From: Chloroflexota bacterium
Lineage (GTDB): Bacteria; Chloroflexota; Anaerolineae; Anaerolineales; UBA11579
NCBI GenBank assembly: GCA_013112575.1
Contig: JABFGG010000022.1
Span: 1 to 64,000, forward strand
DNA: 64,000 nucleotides
Direction of reading: 5' to 3'
Translations under genes and position numbers: made by a program
Shown here: positions 8,834 through 18,036 of the stretch, one piece after another
How positions within the stretch are numbered: the stretch's first letter is position 1
Layout: every line of letters begins with the position of its first letter
Notes under the pieces: generated by a model
Told to the model about the DNA's origin: nothing
Seen by the model: only the letters and a program-made list of their open reading frames with translations
The model's database searches: none

Positions 8834-9196
8834 ATGACAAAGAACCGAATTTACGAACACGCCGACAATCTCAAGGTGGCTGTCACTCAGCCGGCGACGC
8901 CATCCTCTGGCGATCCCGTGCTTTATGGCCAGCGTCCCGGCGTGGCCCTGACGGATGAAGGCACCGATGGGGAAACCTCAGTGCGTTTCAAAGGGGCCTT
9001 CGAGCTGGAGGCTGAAGCTGTGGATGGTGTTGGTAACAGCGCCATCGCTGAAGGCGACATCCTCTACTACGACTCCGCGGCCGCCATCAAGATCAACAAG
9101 GACGACACCAACGGCGTGCGTTACGGTTACGCCGGCCCCGGTGGGGCCCTGGTTGCCGGTGCGAGCGGCAACATCACCGTCATCCTGGGCTTTTAA
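8834..9196 (+). CDS. Capsid decoration protein, DUF2190-like
   Basis: A 120-residue beta-rich protein in the position where many phages encode their capsid cement protein, between protease/scaffold and major capsid. The pattern fits the DUF2190 family: early SGDPVLYGQRPGVAL, then a VRFKGAFELEAEA strand, an EGDILYYD segment and a GYAGPGGALVAG end. Such proteins trimerise on the expanded capsid and stabilise it. The ribosome site AAGGAG lies in a small palindrome (CACTC/GAGTG, 8816-8829), a weaker version of the junction hairpins elsewhere in this phage. Confidence 0.8.
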   Translation: MTKNRIYEHADNLKVAVTQPATPSSGDPVLYGQRPGVALTDEGTDGETSVRFKGAFELEAEAVDGVGNSAIAEGDILYYDSAAAIKINKDDTNGVRYGYAGPGGALVAGASGNITVILGF

Positions 9197-9236
9197 GCCA
9201 GGCTGATCACAATACACGATCAAAAGGAGGCCAACA

Positions 9237-10421
9237 ATGGCCGAATTACTAGAAGTCATTGACCGCATCCGTGCTGAGGATGCCGGTGTCAAGAAACTCT
9301 TTACCCCTGCAGACGGTGTGGGTGTGCGCGGCCTGTCCGTGCGCATGCGCGCCAGGAATCCCCAATATATGGCAAAGCTGGCTGAGACTGCACGCTTCAT
9401 GGCGGACCTGTATACCGGGAAGCGTCCAGCACACCACCTGCAGGAAGCCCTAACAACCGACGATTTCCCGATCCTGTTCGGGGACGTGCTGGACCGCCAA
9501 CTGCTGGCCAACTACCGCGAAGCACCCTATTCCTGGAACACGATCGTGCGCCGGCGACGTGTGCGCGACTTCCGCACGGTGAAACGTTTCTTCGTGGATG
9601 GCGGGGACGGCACCTTGCCGGAAGTGGGTCGCCAGGAAGAATATCCAGAGACCAAACTGGATGATGGCAAGTACGAATACTCGGTCACCAAGCGTGGCCG
9701 GCGGATGCCCTTCGCCTGGGAGACCATGGTCAACGATGACCTGGACGCCCTCAACGACGTGCCGGAACGCTTTGGCAAGGCTGCACGGCGCAGCGAGGAA
9801 AAGGAGGTCACTGAACTGTTCATCGATGCCAATGGCCCGCATGCCAGTTTCTTCACCGGTGGCAATAACAACCTCATCCCCAGCAACCCTGTGCTTTCTA
9901 CGAACGCGCTACAGACGGGCTTGATCACCCTGGCCGCGCAGAAAGATGCCGGTGGCGAGCCGATCGTCATCGAAGCGGTGACCCTGTGGGTGCCGCCCGC
10001 ACTGGAGATCACGGCCATGAACATCGTCAACGCCTTACAACTGGAGTTGAACGAAGCCGGCGGCTCGACCAACACCAAGCTGATCACGGCCAACTGGGTC
10101 AAGAACCGCGTGAAGGTCTCAGTGGGCCATTACATCCCCATCGTGGCTGCCACCGCCAACGGCGCGACCACCTGGATGCTCTTTGCTGATCCGGAGAACA
10201 GCGGCCGACCTGCAGGTGAGATCGGCTTCCTGCGCGGCCACGAAGAGCCGGAGATCTTCCTGAAAGCCCCCAACGCCATGCGCGTGGGTTCCGGTGGCCA
10301 GGTCGATCCGATGGCAGGCGACTTTGACACCGACAGCATCAACTACAAAGTGCGCCACGTCATGGGCAGCACCCGCATGGACCCGAAGATGGCAGTTGCA
10401 TCCAATGGTTCTGGAGCATGA
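9237..10421 (+). CDS. Major capsid protein
   Basis: A 394-residue protein with a strong AAAGGAGG ribosome site. It is the third gene of the protease-decoration-capsid trio and has the right size for an HK97-fold shell protein. The N-terminal 100 residues are helical and charged. The body contains a basic strand region (TIVRRRRVRDFRTVKRFFVD), suggesting the E-loop and backbone helix, and a long beta-rich C-terminal half. The stop TGA forms the first bases of a twin-hairpin element. Confidence 0.8.
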   Translation: MAELLEVIDRIRAEDAGVKKLFTPADGVGVRGLSVRMRARNPQYMAKLAETARFMADLYTGKRPAHHLQEALTTDDFPILFGDVLDRQLLANYREAPYSWNTIVRRRRVRDFRTVKRFFVDGGDGTLPEVGRQEEYPETKLDDGKYEYSVTKRGRRMPFAWETMVNDDLDALNDVPERFGKAARRSEEKEVTELFIDANGPHASFFTGGNNNLIPSNPVLSTNALQTGLITLAAQKDAGGEPIVIEAVTLWVPPALEITAMNIVNALQLELNEAGGSTNTKLITANWVKNRVKVSVGHYIPIVAATANGATTWMLFADPENSGRPAGEIGFLRGHEEPEIFLKAPNAMRVGSGGQVDPMAGDFDTDSINYKVRHVMGSTRMDPKMAVASNGSGA

Positions 10422-10473
10422 CGTTCGGCTTCGCCGAACTTAGGGAGTGGCGTTGTTATGCAACGCCACTCCA
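10419..10473 (+). repeat. Twin-hairpin junction element, copy 2
   Basis: TGACG supplies the capsid gene stop. Hairpin A is GTTCGGC/GCCGAAC around TTC (10423-10439). The linker is TTAG. Hairpin B is a 12-bp stem, 10444-10455 with 10461-10472, around TTATG. Hairpin B carries no ribosome site here. The copy closely matches the one at 32498-32540 read on the same strand. Confidence 0.7.
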
Positions 10474-10487
10474 CTCTGTGACCTGAG

Positions 10488-10883
10488 ATGGCATTCACGT
10501 ATGACCCTACAACTCCTCGCGGCCTGGTGCGGCTGCTGATCCACGACACGGATGATGTCACCGCGGCCAATCAGATCTTCCAGGACAACGAGATCGATGC
10601 CTTCCTGAACCTGGAAGGCGACAATGTCAAGCGCGCCGCGGCGCAGGCGCTCATGTCCATCGCGGCAAAAGAGGCCCTGATCCTCAAGGTCATGAAGCTG
10701 CTGGATATCACCACCGATGGGGCCAAGCTCGCCAACTCACTGCGCGAGCAGGCCAAGCAGTGGCGTGAAGAAGCCGACGTGGATGAAGCCGCAGCCGGCG
10801 ACGACTTTGATTGGGCTGAGCCAGTCTACGACGTATTCTCGGCCCGTCAGAAGCTGATCAACGAGGCGCTGCGCGATGGCTAG
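10488..10883 (+). CDS. Head-tail connector (adaptor) protein
   Basis: A 131-residue, mostly helical protein straight after the major capsid gene. Its start (TTPRGLVRLLIHDTDD..NQIFQDNEIDAFL) is the familiar opening of HK97 gp6/SPP1 gp15-type adaptors, which bind under the portal and open the DNA channel to the tail. The C-terminus has a tyrosine- and acid-rich segment. The ribosome site is weak. The 3' end overlaps the next gene by 8 bases. Confidence 0.75.
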   Translation: MAFTYDPTTPRGLVRLLIHDTDDVTAANQIFQDNEIDAFLNLEGDNVKRAAAQALMSIAAKEALILKVMKLLDITTDGAKLANSLREQAKQWREEADVDEAAAGDDFDWAEPVYDVFSARQKLINEALRDG

Positions 10884-11247
10884 GCAGATTGTTGATCCTC
10901 GCATGCTGGATCACCTGGGAGATCTCTTCCCTTCGAAGGTCACGATCCAGTTCAACGCCCCATTTAGCGACGACGTGGAAACCGGCGGCGAGGAGCTGCC
11001 CAGGTGGAATGACCTGCCTGATCACGTGGACCTGGATTGCCGGCTTTCACCTTCCGGAGGGAAGGAAGTGCGCAACGAACGCCAGTCCTACAACGTCAGC
11101 ACCCACTTCATCACGATCAAGGGCCACTTTCCCTCGATCACGGCCAATATGCGTGCTCTGATCGGCAGCCAGGCATACAACATCTTGCTGGTCCAGGCCG
11201 ATGGCCAGAGCGTGGTGACCAAACTGACCGTGGAGGTCGTGGCCTGA
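10876..11247 (+). CDS. Head-tail joining (stopper) protein
   Basis: A 123-residue beta-rich protein between the adaptor and the gp10-like gene. Place and size match the stopper that closes the connector after packaging and docks the tail. The sequence shows short strands and a loop (SPSGGKEVRNERQSY) typical of these small beta-barrels but no decisive motif, so the call rests largely on gene order. Its TGA overlaps the next ATG (TGATG). Confidence 0.65.
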   Translation: MARQIVDPRMLDHLGDLFPSKVTIQFNAPFSDDVETGGEELPRWNDLPDHVDLDCRLSPSGGKEVRNERQSYNVSTHFITIKGHFPSITANMRALIGSQAYNILLVQADGQSVVTKLTVEVVA

Positions 11248-11645
11248 TGGCAAAGCCGACTGTACTGGGTCTGGATGAACTGGACCGCAATCTGAAGAAG
11301 CTGGATGACGCCGTCACTGGCCGTCACCTGGGTAACGCCGCGCTGGTGGGTGCCAAGCCGATCACCAACGAGTGGAAGGAATCGATGTCCCGTGAGCCGA
11401 CCACGATCCGCACCGGCCAGTACAAACGTTCTGTGCACCAGCGCCTGGTCGAGACTTCTGCAGAGCTGGCCGTGGTCGAGATCGGCACGGATATCGACGA
11501 CCCGCCTTATCCCCGGTTCCTGGAATTCGGCACGAGCAAGATGAAGCCGCGGCCCAAAGCGCGCCCGGCCTTCGATACCAAACACGAGCAGGCCCAGAAA
11601 GAATTCAGGGTCGCTTTTAAAGGCCTGATCGAGGGAGCGCTGTAG
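11247..11645 (+). CDS. HK97 gp10-like tail component
   Basis: A 132-residue protein starting at the ATG that overlaps the previous stop. It has the HK97 gp10 signature: an early DELDRNLKKLDD helix, a TGQYKRSVHQRL region, then DPPYPRFLEFGTSKMKPRPKARPAFD, where YPRFLEFGTS and the Pro/Arg-rich turn are diagnostic. In this family the protein takes part in tail completion and head-tail joining. Confidence 0.85.
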   Translation: MAKPTVLGLDELDRNLKKLDDAVTGRHLGNAALVGAKPITNEWKESMSREPTTIRTGQYKRSVHQRLVETSAELAVVEIGTDIDDPPYPRFLEFGTSKMKPRPKARPAFDTKHEQAQKEFRVAFKGLIEGAL

Positions 11646-12031
11646 TGCCTTTCAATCAAGGCCTGGTCACGTTCCTGAAGGCTGCCGGCACTGCCGCGGG
11701 CGACAACGTAAAGCCAGATCCGCTGGGTCCGGACGCGAAGCTGCCGGCCATCACGTACTTCATGGTCAGTGGGCCGCGGGTGCGTTCCCACAGTGGAGGT
11801 TCCAACCTGGTCAACGGCCGCTACCAGTTGAGTTGCTGGGATAGGGGCTACCAGGTAGCCAAGAACCTGGCACAGGAGGTGATCGATCTACTGGATGGGG
11901 TCAGCGGTACAGCTGGCGGCAAGACCATCCAGTCCAGCTTTGTGGACGATGAGACCGATGACCACGAACCGGAAACCGGGCTGCGCCGCGTGATCGTCGA
12001 CGTGATGATCATGCACCCCCAAACGGAATAA
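11645..12031 (+). CDS. Tail terminator / completion protein (DUF3168-like)
   Basis: A 128-residue protein with a GTG start overlapping the previous TAG. Motifs fit tail terminators: an initial helix, then LPAITYFMVSG, RYQLSCWDRGYQVAKNLAQEV and a C-terminal strand (RRVIVDVMIMHPQ). Tail terminators cap the growing tail tube and set the interface with the head. The order gp10-like, terminator, tail tube is standard. Confidence 0.75.
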   Translation: MPFNQGLVTFLKAAGTAAGDNVKPDPLGPDAKLPAITYFMVSGPRVRSHSGGSNLVNGRYQLSCWDRGYQVAKNLAQEVIDLLDGVSGTAGGKTIQSSFVDDETDDHEPETGLRRVIVDVMIMHPQTE

Positions 12032-12032
12032 G

Positions 12033-12079
12033 GCATTTGCCTCTGGCAAATGCTGTAAGTTCGCCGGAGGCGAACGTCA
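12033..12079 (+). repeat. Twin-hairpin junction element, copy 3
   Basis: Directly after the tail terminator stop. Hairpin A is GCATTTGCC/GGCAAATGC around TCT (12033-12053). The linker is TGTAA. Hairpin B is GTTCGCC/GGCGAAC around GGA (12059-12075), followed by GTCA. A separate ribosome site (AAGGAG, 12079-12084) then serves the ATG at 12091, so here the hairpin GGAGG is not needed. Confidence 0.7.
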
Positions 12080-12090
12080 AGGAGTAACCG

Positions 12091-12567
12091 ATGGCAAATC
12101 AACCCAAGCTAAACAAACAGGACCAGGCCAGCCTCAAGGAAATTGCTGAAGCCCTGGACGTCTCTGAAGAGGAAGTCCTGGAGGCCATGCACGTGGCTGT
12201 CGAAGCCCTCGACGAGCCTTTTACTGACGTGCTGCACGTGGCCGTGGATGCCCTCAAAGAGGAAGACCCGGCCGCGGCCATGCCCTGGGCGCAGCCGGCT
12301 GCTGCAGAGGCTGAGGGAGAAGGTCCCCCAGTTGAAGATGCAGAAGCTGCCGAGGCCGCGCAGGATGGCGAGAAACCATATGCAACCCTCCAGTATGGCG
12401 GTGGCGAGCTGCTGCGTTGTGAGGTTTGCCAGTTTGACACCCTTGAAGGAGAGGCTGTGATCCTGGACCGCATGCGCAAATGCCAGAAAGAGAATTGCCC
12501 TGTCCCACCTGTAGCCCCCAAGCCAAATATCCCGACCGCCCACGCGTCGGGCAAAGAAAAGAAGTGA
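12091..12567 (+). CDS. Acidic phage protein with zinc-finger-like cysteines
   Basis: A 158-residue protein of unknown function. Residues 1-60 form a charged helical region (ALDVSEEEVLEAM). The middle is Ala/Glu/Pro-rich and probably disordered. The C-terminal part has two cysteine pairs, RCEVC and KCQKENC, about 25 residues apart, a possible zinc-binding knuckle. It sits before the tail tube genes. It may be a distant relative of the gene at 2254. Confidence 0.65.
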   Translation: MANQPKLNKQDQASLKEIAEALDVSEEEVLEAMHVAVEALDEPFTDVLHVAVDALKEEDPAAAMPWAQPAAAEAEGEGPPVEDAEAAEAAQDGEKPYATLQYGGGELLRCEVCQFDTLEGEAVILDRMRKCQKENCPVPPVAPKPNIPTAHASGKEKK

Positions 12568-12578
12568 AGGAGTAAATC

Positions 12579-12938
12579 ATGGCACGAACTGCCTTACCCA
12601 AACTAACCCTGCCCAGTAAATTCCCAGATCTGCCGTTGGCTGCCAATGCTGCAGACTTCGTTTTTACCGCTGCCGACGTCGCCAACATGAACTATTTTCA
12701 GAGCAGCGGCAATGACCTCGTCCTGGTGCAGAACATCAATGCCGGTGCGCAGACTTACTCGATAGACAGCTACCCCCATCCCCAGGTAAACAGATCTGGA
12801 GATATCGATACATACAGTCTTGGCCCAGGCGAGTTTGCCATGCACCGCGTGGGCGGTGATGGCTGGGATCAGCCAGGCGGTTTGATCCATCTGGATGCCG
12901 CCCATGCCGACATCCTGTTCGCAATCATCCCCATGTAA
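12579..12938 (+). CDS. Hypothetical tail-region protein
   Basis: A 119-residue protein with GAAGGAGT before its ATG, placed just before the tail tube gene. It looks beta-rich. The C-terminus (QPGGLIHLDAAHADILFAIIPM) alternates hydrophobic residues as in small tail or decoration proteins. The family is not recognised. Position suggests a decoration or tail tube accessory role. Confidence 0.65.
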   Translation: MARTALPKLTLPSKFPDLPLAANAADFVFTAADVANMNYFQSSGNDLVLVQNINAGAQTYSIDSYPHPQVNRSGDIDTYSLGPGEFAMHRVGGDGWDQPGGLIHLDAAHADILFAIIPM

Positions 12939-12950
12939 AGGAGCTGAATT

Positions 12951-13370
12951 ATGGGAATCTCTTCTTTTGGAACTCTGCTAAAACGCGGTGATGGCGCTAC
13001 GCCCACCGAGGTCTTTGCGACCATCGCTGAAGTGCTGGATATCTCCGGACCCGGCGAGGAACTGCGCACGGAGGAATCCACGAACCACAGTTCTGTGGAT
13101 GGAGCGGTGGAACGTACGGCCACTCTGTTGGATAGTGGCGAGATCACTTACGACGTCAACCTGGACCCATCAGGTGTGACGCACACCAATCTACGCACTG
13201 ATATGCGTAACCGCACTCTGCGGAACTTTCAGCAGATCTTTCCGGACACGGCAAATACGCAGGTTGATTTTGCCGCTTACGTGACAAAATTCCAGCCCTC
13301 TGCACCTGTTGAGGGAGTGCTGAAGGCCAGCATTACGCTGTCGATTTCCGGCCCCACCACCTGGACCTAG
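12951..13370 (+). CDS. Major tail tube protein
   Basis: A 139-residue beta-rich protein preceding the frameshifted chaperone gene, the standard place for the tube subunit. The start SSFGTLLKRGDGATPTEVFATIAEV matches lambda gpV/HK97 gp6-like tube proteins, and the end (LKASITLSISGPTTWT) is the last strand of the tube fold. The hexameric rings of this protein stack around the tape measure. Confidence 0.8.
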   Translation: MGISSFGTLLKRGDGATPTEVFATIAEVLDISGPGEELRTEESTNHSSVDGAVERTATLLDSGEITYDVNLDPSGVTHTNLRTDMRNRTLRNFQQIFPDTANTQVDFAAYVTKFQPSAPVEGVLKASITLSISGPTTWT

Positions 13371-13379
13371 GAGCTGAAG

Positions 13380-13823
13380 ATGAACCTGTTAGGCAAAAAG
13401 AAAACTGATTTGAAAAAACTGACGGATCGAGATGAGATCCGCAGGGCTATTCTTTCAGCTGAAGATCTCCAGACCGAGGAGGTCGAAGTCCCAGAGTGGG
13501 ATCTGATCCTCACGATCAAGGGCTTGTCCGGGGCTGAACGCGACCGCTATGAGCAGTCTCTTGTCAAGGACGGTAAGCGGGGTGCAGTCAAGATGAATAT
13601 GCAGAACATGCGTGCCCGCCTGGTTGCCCTCACAGTTGTGGATGGCCAGAACAAACGGGTCTTCCACGATCGGGAGATCATCGACCTGGGTCAAAAGAGT
13701 GCCGTTGCATTGCAACGTGTAGTTGAGGTAGCCCAGCGCCTCTCCGGCATTGGTGACAATGACCTGGAGGAACTGGCGGAAAATTTCGAAGAAGGCCAGA
13801 GCGAAGATTCTACTTCCGGTTAG
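13380..13823 (+). CDS. Tail assembly chaperone, short form (gpG-like)
   Basis: A 147-residue protein between tail tube and tape measure. It is charged and helical, as are gpG-like chaperones, and ends with an acidic tail. Near its 3' end the slippery heptamer A-AAT-TTC occurs in the correct phase at 13781-13787, so a fraction of ribosomes would shift by -1 into the downstream frame. The chaperone binds the tape measure and recruits tube subunits. Confidence 0.8.
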   Translation: MNLLGKKKTDLKKLTDRDEIRRAILSAEDLQTEEVEVPEWDLILTIKGLSGAERDRYEQSLVKDGKRGAVKMNMQNMRARLVALTVVDGQNKRVFHDREIIDLGQKSAVALQRVVEVAQRLSGIGDNDLEELAENFEEGQSEDSTSG

Positions 13824-14128
13824 CTCTGGCCCTGAAGTGGCCTTCAGTTGAGTGGGGATTACGCAATATAAGCAGTCGAGAGCTTTCTGAATGGATCGAG
13901 TTTTTCAAACTGGAACCATTCGGTGAAGTGCGCTCCAATTTGCATACTGCCATGCTGCTTACCCTGATGGCCAACGCTAACCGTGATCCGAAACAACGGT
14001 CTGAGCCATTCACGATCGAGGACTTCATGTTTGTCGACTACAGCCTGGCTGATAGCAGTGATGAACCTGATCATCTCCGCATTATGAAGAAGTTCAAAAT
14101 GCTGACCGAGTATGAGGAAGACGAGTAA
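13380..14128 (+). CDS. Tail assembly chaperone, -1 frameshift fusion (gpGT-like)
   Basis: After A-AAT-TTC (13781-13787) the -1 frame is open from 13763 to the stop at 14126-14128. It adds 113 residues to the first 136, giving about 249 residues. The extension has the conserved T-part pattern: SSRELSEWIEFFKLEPFGE followed by a helical region and an acidic end (YEEDE). A stop in the -1 frame at 13760 means the shift must happen after that point, which fits the heptamer. The extension has no ribosome site of its own, and the tape measure starts immediately after its stop. Confidence 0.85.
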
Positions 14129-16039
14129 ATGCAACTCGCCAAACTCGTTTTGAAAGTCGTCGCCGATATAAAAGACATGCGCGCCGGGCTAGACTCGGCG
14201 GCAGGAAAGGCGCGCGGCTTCGCCTCCAGTGTAGGTGGAAATTTCCTGAGCCTGGGGAACAAGGTTCTTAAGTTCGGCGCGCTGGCCGGAGGTACAGCCC
14301 TTCTCGGCATCGGGGCGCTGGGCGGCGGCCTGGCGCAGTTGGCCGTAGACGCGGCACCACTCCAGACCATCCAGGAGGCGTTCGAGGGTATCTCGGAGGC
14401 TTCCGGACAATCATCTGCAGATCTACTGCGAGATCTGCAAGAACAATCAGCGGGGATGATCACTAACCGCGACCTGATGGAGAAGTACAACCTCGCCGCG
14501 CAATTAGTGGGAGATCAGTTCGCCAATCAGCTGCCGGCTGCGATGGGGCCTCTGGGCAAGGTGGCCGCAGCCACTGGCCAGGATATGGGCTTCCTCATGG
14601 ACAGCCTGGTGCGCGGTGTTGGGCGCCTAAGCCCGATGATCCTCGACAACCTGGCCGTGCAGATCGACCTCAACTCTGCATACGAAGCCTGGGCAGCGGC
14701 CAATGGGGTGGCCGTAGGGGAAATGACCAAATCCCAACAGCAGGCCGCGGTGATGGCTGCAACCATGGAGCAACTGGAGAAGAACACCGCCAGCATGCCA
14801 GAAGTCGTGGGGAGTGCTGCACAGCAATTTGCGGCTTTCCAAACGACCCTGCAAAACACCAAGGATCAGATCGGCCTGGCCGTGCTGCCGGCCATCACAC
14901 CACTGATCAGCAAACTAAGTGAGCTGGCCGCCGAACATTTGCCGGGGATCGTGGATGCGATGACTCCCTTCCTTGAGCAGTTTGGCACCTTTACTGAATT
15001 GCTGCTGGCTGGAGATCTGGCGGGGGCACTGGGGATGATCTTCCCGGAGGATGTGGTCAACCGCATCATCGAGATCAAAGATGCGATCATGGACTTTGTC
15101 AACAACACCATGCTGCCCTTCATCGAAGAGCACGCTGAGGAGTTCAAGGGTGCCTTCATTGCCATTGGCGCGGTGCTGGCCGCAGCCGGCATTGTGGCTG
15201 CCATTGTTGCCATAGTCTCTGCGATCAATCCTGTGACTCTGGTCATCGTGGGCCTGATCGCGCTGGTAGGTGTGTTGGGCGCGGCCTGGGCCGGCAATTG
15301 GGGCGGTATCCAGGAGAAAACCCAGACGGCCATCGACTTCATCAAAGGCGTGATCGATGGTGGCCTGGCGTTCATCTCCGGACTTTGGGAAAGCAACTTC
15401 GGTCTGATCAGGACCACGATCGAGAACAACCTGGCATTCTATAGTGCCATCTTTGCAGCCTTCAAATCTGCCTTTGAGGGCGATTGGCGCGGCTTTGGTG
15501 AAAACCTGAAGGTGGCCTGGAATGCGTTCTGGCGGCAGATCGGTGACATCTTGAGGACTGCCGGCAGGAATATTCTGAACGCCATTCGCACGATCGTTAC
15601 GACCGTGATTAACTTCTTCCGCAACACCGACTGGGGATCTGTTGGCCGCAACATCATCAGCGGTATTGCCAGTGGTATCTCAGCCTCCCTGGGTGTGATC
15701 CGGAGTGCAGCAACCAGCGCAGCAAGTGCTGCCCTCGAAGCTGCCAAAGGCTTCCTGGGGATTAGATCTCGGTCACGCGTATTTGAGAACCAGGTCGGGA
15801 TGGAGATTGGGGCAGGTACCGGTTTTGGCATTGAGCGTTCCATCGCACAGGTGGCCCGAAATCTTGACTCGGTCTTTGGCCAGCTCGTTCCTGCAGCTGC
15901 TGGAGCGACAGCCGGCGGCTTCGCGGGGGCACAGGCTGGAGGGGATCGAAACATCACATTTGAAGCCGGTTCGATCACCATCAAGAACAAGTCAGACGCG
16001 CAGACGCTGATCAAGGAACTGGCGAGGGAGCTTGGATGA
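14129..16039 (+). CDS. Tape measure protein
   Basis: A 636-residue protein whose ATG follows the chaperone-fusion stop with no gap. Helical, Ala/Gly-rich segments alternate with hydrophobic stretches near residues 50-75 and 340-395 (AAGIVAAIVAIVSAINPVT), the standard layout of tape measures that set tail length and later enter the host membrane. The C-terminal part has repeated GISASLGVIRSAATSAASAAL-type helices. Using about 0.15 nm per residue, a rule known for siphoviruses, the tail would be near 95 nm. Confidence 0.85.
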   Translation: MQLAKLVLKVVADIKDMRAGLDSAAGKARGFASSVGGNFLSLGNKVLKFGALAGGTALLGIGALGGGLAQLAVDAAPLQTIQEAFEGISEASGQSSADLLRDLQEQSAGMITNRDLMEKYNLAAQLVGDQFANQLPAAMGPLGKVAAATGQDMGFLMDSLVRGVGRLSPMILDNLAVQIDLNSAYEAWAAANGVAVGEMTKSQQQAAVMAATMEQLEKNTASMPEVVGSAAQQFAAFQTTLQNTKDQIGLAVLPAITPLISKLSELAAEHLPGIVDAMTPFLEQFGTFTELLLAGDLAGALGMIFPEDVVNRIIEIKDAIMDFVNNTMLPFIEEHAEEFKGAFIAIGAVLAAAGIVAAIVAIVSAINPVTLVIVGLIALVGVLGAAWAGNWGGIQEKTQTAIDFIKGVIDGGLAFISGLWESNFGLIRTTIENNLAFYSAIFAAFKSAFEGDWRGFGENLKVAWNAFWRQIGDILRTAGRNILNAIRTIVTTVINFFRNTDWGSVGRNIISGIASGISASLGVIRSAATSAASAALEAAKGFLGIRSRSRVFENQVGMEIGAGTGFGIERSIAQVARNLDSVFGQLVPAAAGATAGGFAGAQAGGDRNITFEAGSITIKNKSDAQTLIKELARELG

Positions 16040-18036
16040 GCGCACAGCTGATCATCACCGACGGCATCAAGAGCGTCAGTCTCCTGGACGCGGCCGGCTT
16101 TGCGGTCCTGTATGGAAAATGGTCGCCTGGTCGCGCTCAGCCAACCGTGGATGAGATCGTGGCAGCCATCGGCCAGGATGGGGCCTTTGTGACCAGTGCA
16201 AATTTTGAGAACGTCACTGAGCGCTTTGACCTGAAGCTGACCGGCACGAGCCACGATGACATGGCCTTCAAGCTGCAGATGCTGGAGGAACTGCTGGAGG
16301 GTGCCCTGGATCACCAGGAGGCCGCCAGCAAGTACCGGCCGGTCTACCTGGTCGCGCAGACCGACGACGAGACCAACCCGCGCTACTCTGAGGTCTTGTG
16401 GGGCAGCATCTCCTATAAGCGCAACTGGCGTGAGATGGACTTCGTGCACCAGAACGTGCTCCGTGACATCATGTTTACTATCCGGCGCAAACCCTACTGG
16501 CACAGTGTGCCTCCGGAGACCGTGCCCTCTCCTCTCTCGATCCTCACGGAGTACATCGAGGATGAGTGGGCTGCAGCCGGCGACGTGCTGGCCCTGGTGG
16601 GCAACCTGCGCCAGACCAGCCAGATCACGCACATCTTCAACTTCGATGATGATCTGGCGGCCTGGAGTGGCAACCTGGTCAATGATGCCGGCTTTGATCT
16701 CTTCGAAGTTAGCGGCAGCACGCCGGCACTTGATGACGTCGTTTTTTTTGGCTCTACTGATGGTCCCTTCTTCAACTTCCTTTTGAGCATCGGCACGCTG
16801 GGGGATTTCAGTGCGACCCTATTGCTGGAGTATTGGAATGGGGCTGCCTGGACCAACACCAATAGCACCCCCAGCACCACGCTGCTCAAGACGGGATCGA
16901 TCACGGCGGCGGGTAAGACCTATGTGCCGGTGAGTTGGAATAACAACGCATCAGATTGGGCCACACGTCTGGAGAATGGTGTAACGGCCTATTGGCTGCG
17001 ACTGCGCATCTCAGCCTTCACCAGCTGGACCACAACCCCCGCGGTAGATCAGGTCGTGCGGGCTGCCAACAATAACTACATCGAGATCGGCCAGACCCAG
17101 ATCCCTGGGGATGTGAAAGCCCTGGCCATGCTGCGCATGGTCGGCCTGGCCGTAGCCCCCACGGACGATACCCCGGAGTTCATAGCCATGGGGCTGAAGA
17201 CCACCGGCCTGGCTAATTTCGAGAGCATGATCAATGCGGTGAACGAGAACCCGGCCAACTGGTCCGTGGGCTATGGCACGGACACAGCCTCGGCCGCGGA
17301 TTCACGCGCTGCGGGCAATGCCCATGCCCTTTGCACCTTCACCACCCAGCAGAATATTCTGCTGCGCGCTCAGTTCATATTTAGCTCTTCAGATGAGATC
17401 GATTACGCCGGCAGCTACCGCGTTTATTTGCGCTGCCAGCAGGTGGGTGGCAATGCCGGCGACGTGAGCGTGCGCCTGGATTACTCAAGCAGCAATGTCA
17501 CCACTACAGGTGAGGTCATTCCTTTGTCCGGGGTTGAAGAGGGGATTGAGCTGGTTGATGTGGGACGTTACACCCTCTTCCCAGATATCCCCCGCGGCGG
17601 TGAGGACAGTGGTGTGAGCAGTGTAGGAATGAACTTCACTCTCTATGCCTCTGCAGTCAGTGCCACACCCAACCTGGAGATCTTTGGCATTGTGCTGATC
17701 CCGGTAGACGAGTGGTCCCTGGTCACGACCGGCTTTGGTGGGCTGAATGAAGAGCTGCAGGTATTTAATGCAGTGCAGCTAGACGGCGGCATTCTGCGAG
17801 AAGATGTGCATCGCACGAGGTACTTTTTTACAGATCCCCCTTTCCGCAGGCCCGCAGCACGATGGCAGATCCGCGGCGAGCTGCCTGTGCTGAAGCCGAA
17901 ACGCCAGGGCCGTATTTATTTCGTGTTCGGCTCTTATCCATCCAGTGGCAGCATTATCGCAGCCGGCCACGGTCTCGGATTGATGGCCGAGCTTATGGTC
18001 GCGCCGCGCTGGAAGTCATTGAGGGGTGCGGCATGA
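16036..18036 (+). CDS. Distal tail protein with inserted beta domains
   Basis: A 666-residue protein overlapping the tape measure stop (ATGA). The first 160 residues look like a Dit-type tail-tip protein with a beta-sheet hub. Residues about 190-600 consist of beta-rich segments with jelly-roll character (FNFDDDLAAWSG start, W/Y-rich strands), suggesting one or two carbohydrate-binding domains inserted into the hub protein, as known in evolved Dit proteins. The C-terminus returns to the hub fold. The TGA stop is part of a twin-hairpin element. Confidence 0.7.
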   Translation: MSAQLIITDGIKSVSLLDAAGFAVLYGKWSPGRAQPTVDEIVAAIGQDGAFVTSANFENVTERFDLKLTGTSHDDMAFKLQMLEELLEGALDHQEAASKYRPVYLVAQTDDETNPRYSEVLWGSISYKRNWREMDFVHQNVLRDIMFTIRRKPYWHSVPPETVPSPLSILTEYIEDEWAAAGDVLALVGNLRQTSQITHIFNFDDDLAAWSGNLVNDAGFDLFEVSGSTPALDDVVFFGSTDGPFFNFLLSIGTLGDFSATLLLEYWNGAAWTNTNSTPSTTLLKTGSITAAGKTYVPVSWNNNASDWATRLENGVTAYWLRLRISAFTSWTTTPAVDQVVRAANNNYIEIGQTQIPGDVKALAMLRMVGLAVAPTDDTPEFIAMGLKTTGLANFESMINAVNENPANWSVGYGTDTASAADSRAAGNAHALCTFTTQQNILLRAQFIFSSSDEIDYAGSYRVYLRCQQVGGNAGDVSVRLDYSSSNVTTTGEVIPLSGVEEGIELVDVGRYTLFPDIPRGGEDSGVSSVGMNFTLYASAVSATPNLEIFGIVLIPVDEWSLVTTGFGGLNEELQVFNAVQLDGGILREDVHRTRYFFTDPPFRRPAARWQIRGELPVLKPKRQGRIYFVFGSYPSSGSIIAAGHGLGLMAELMVAPRWKSLRGAA

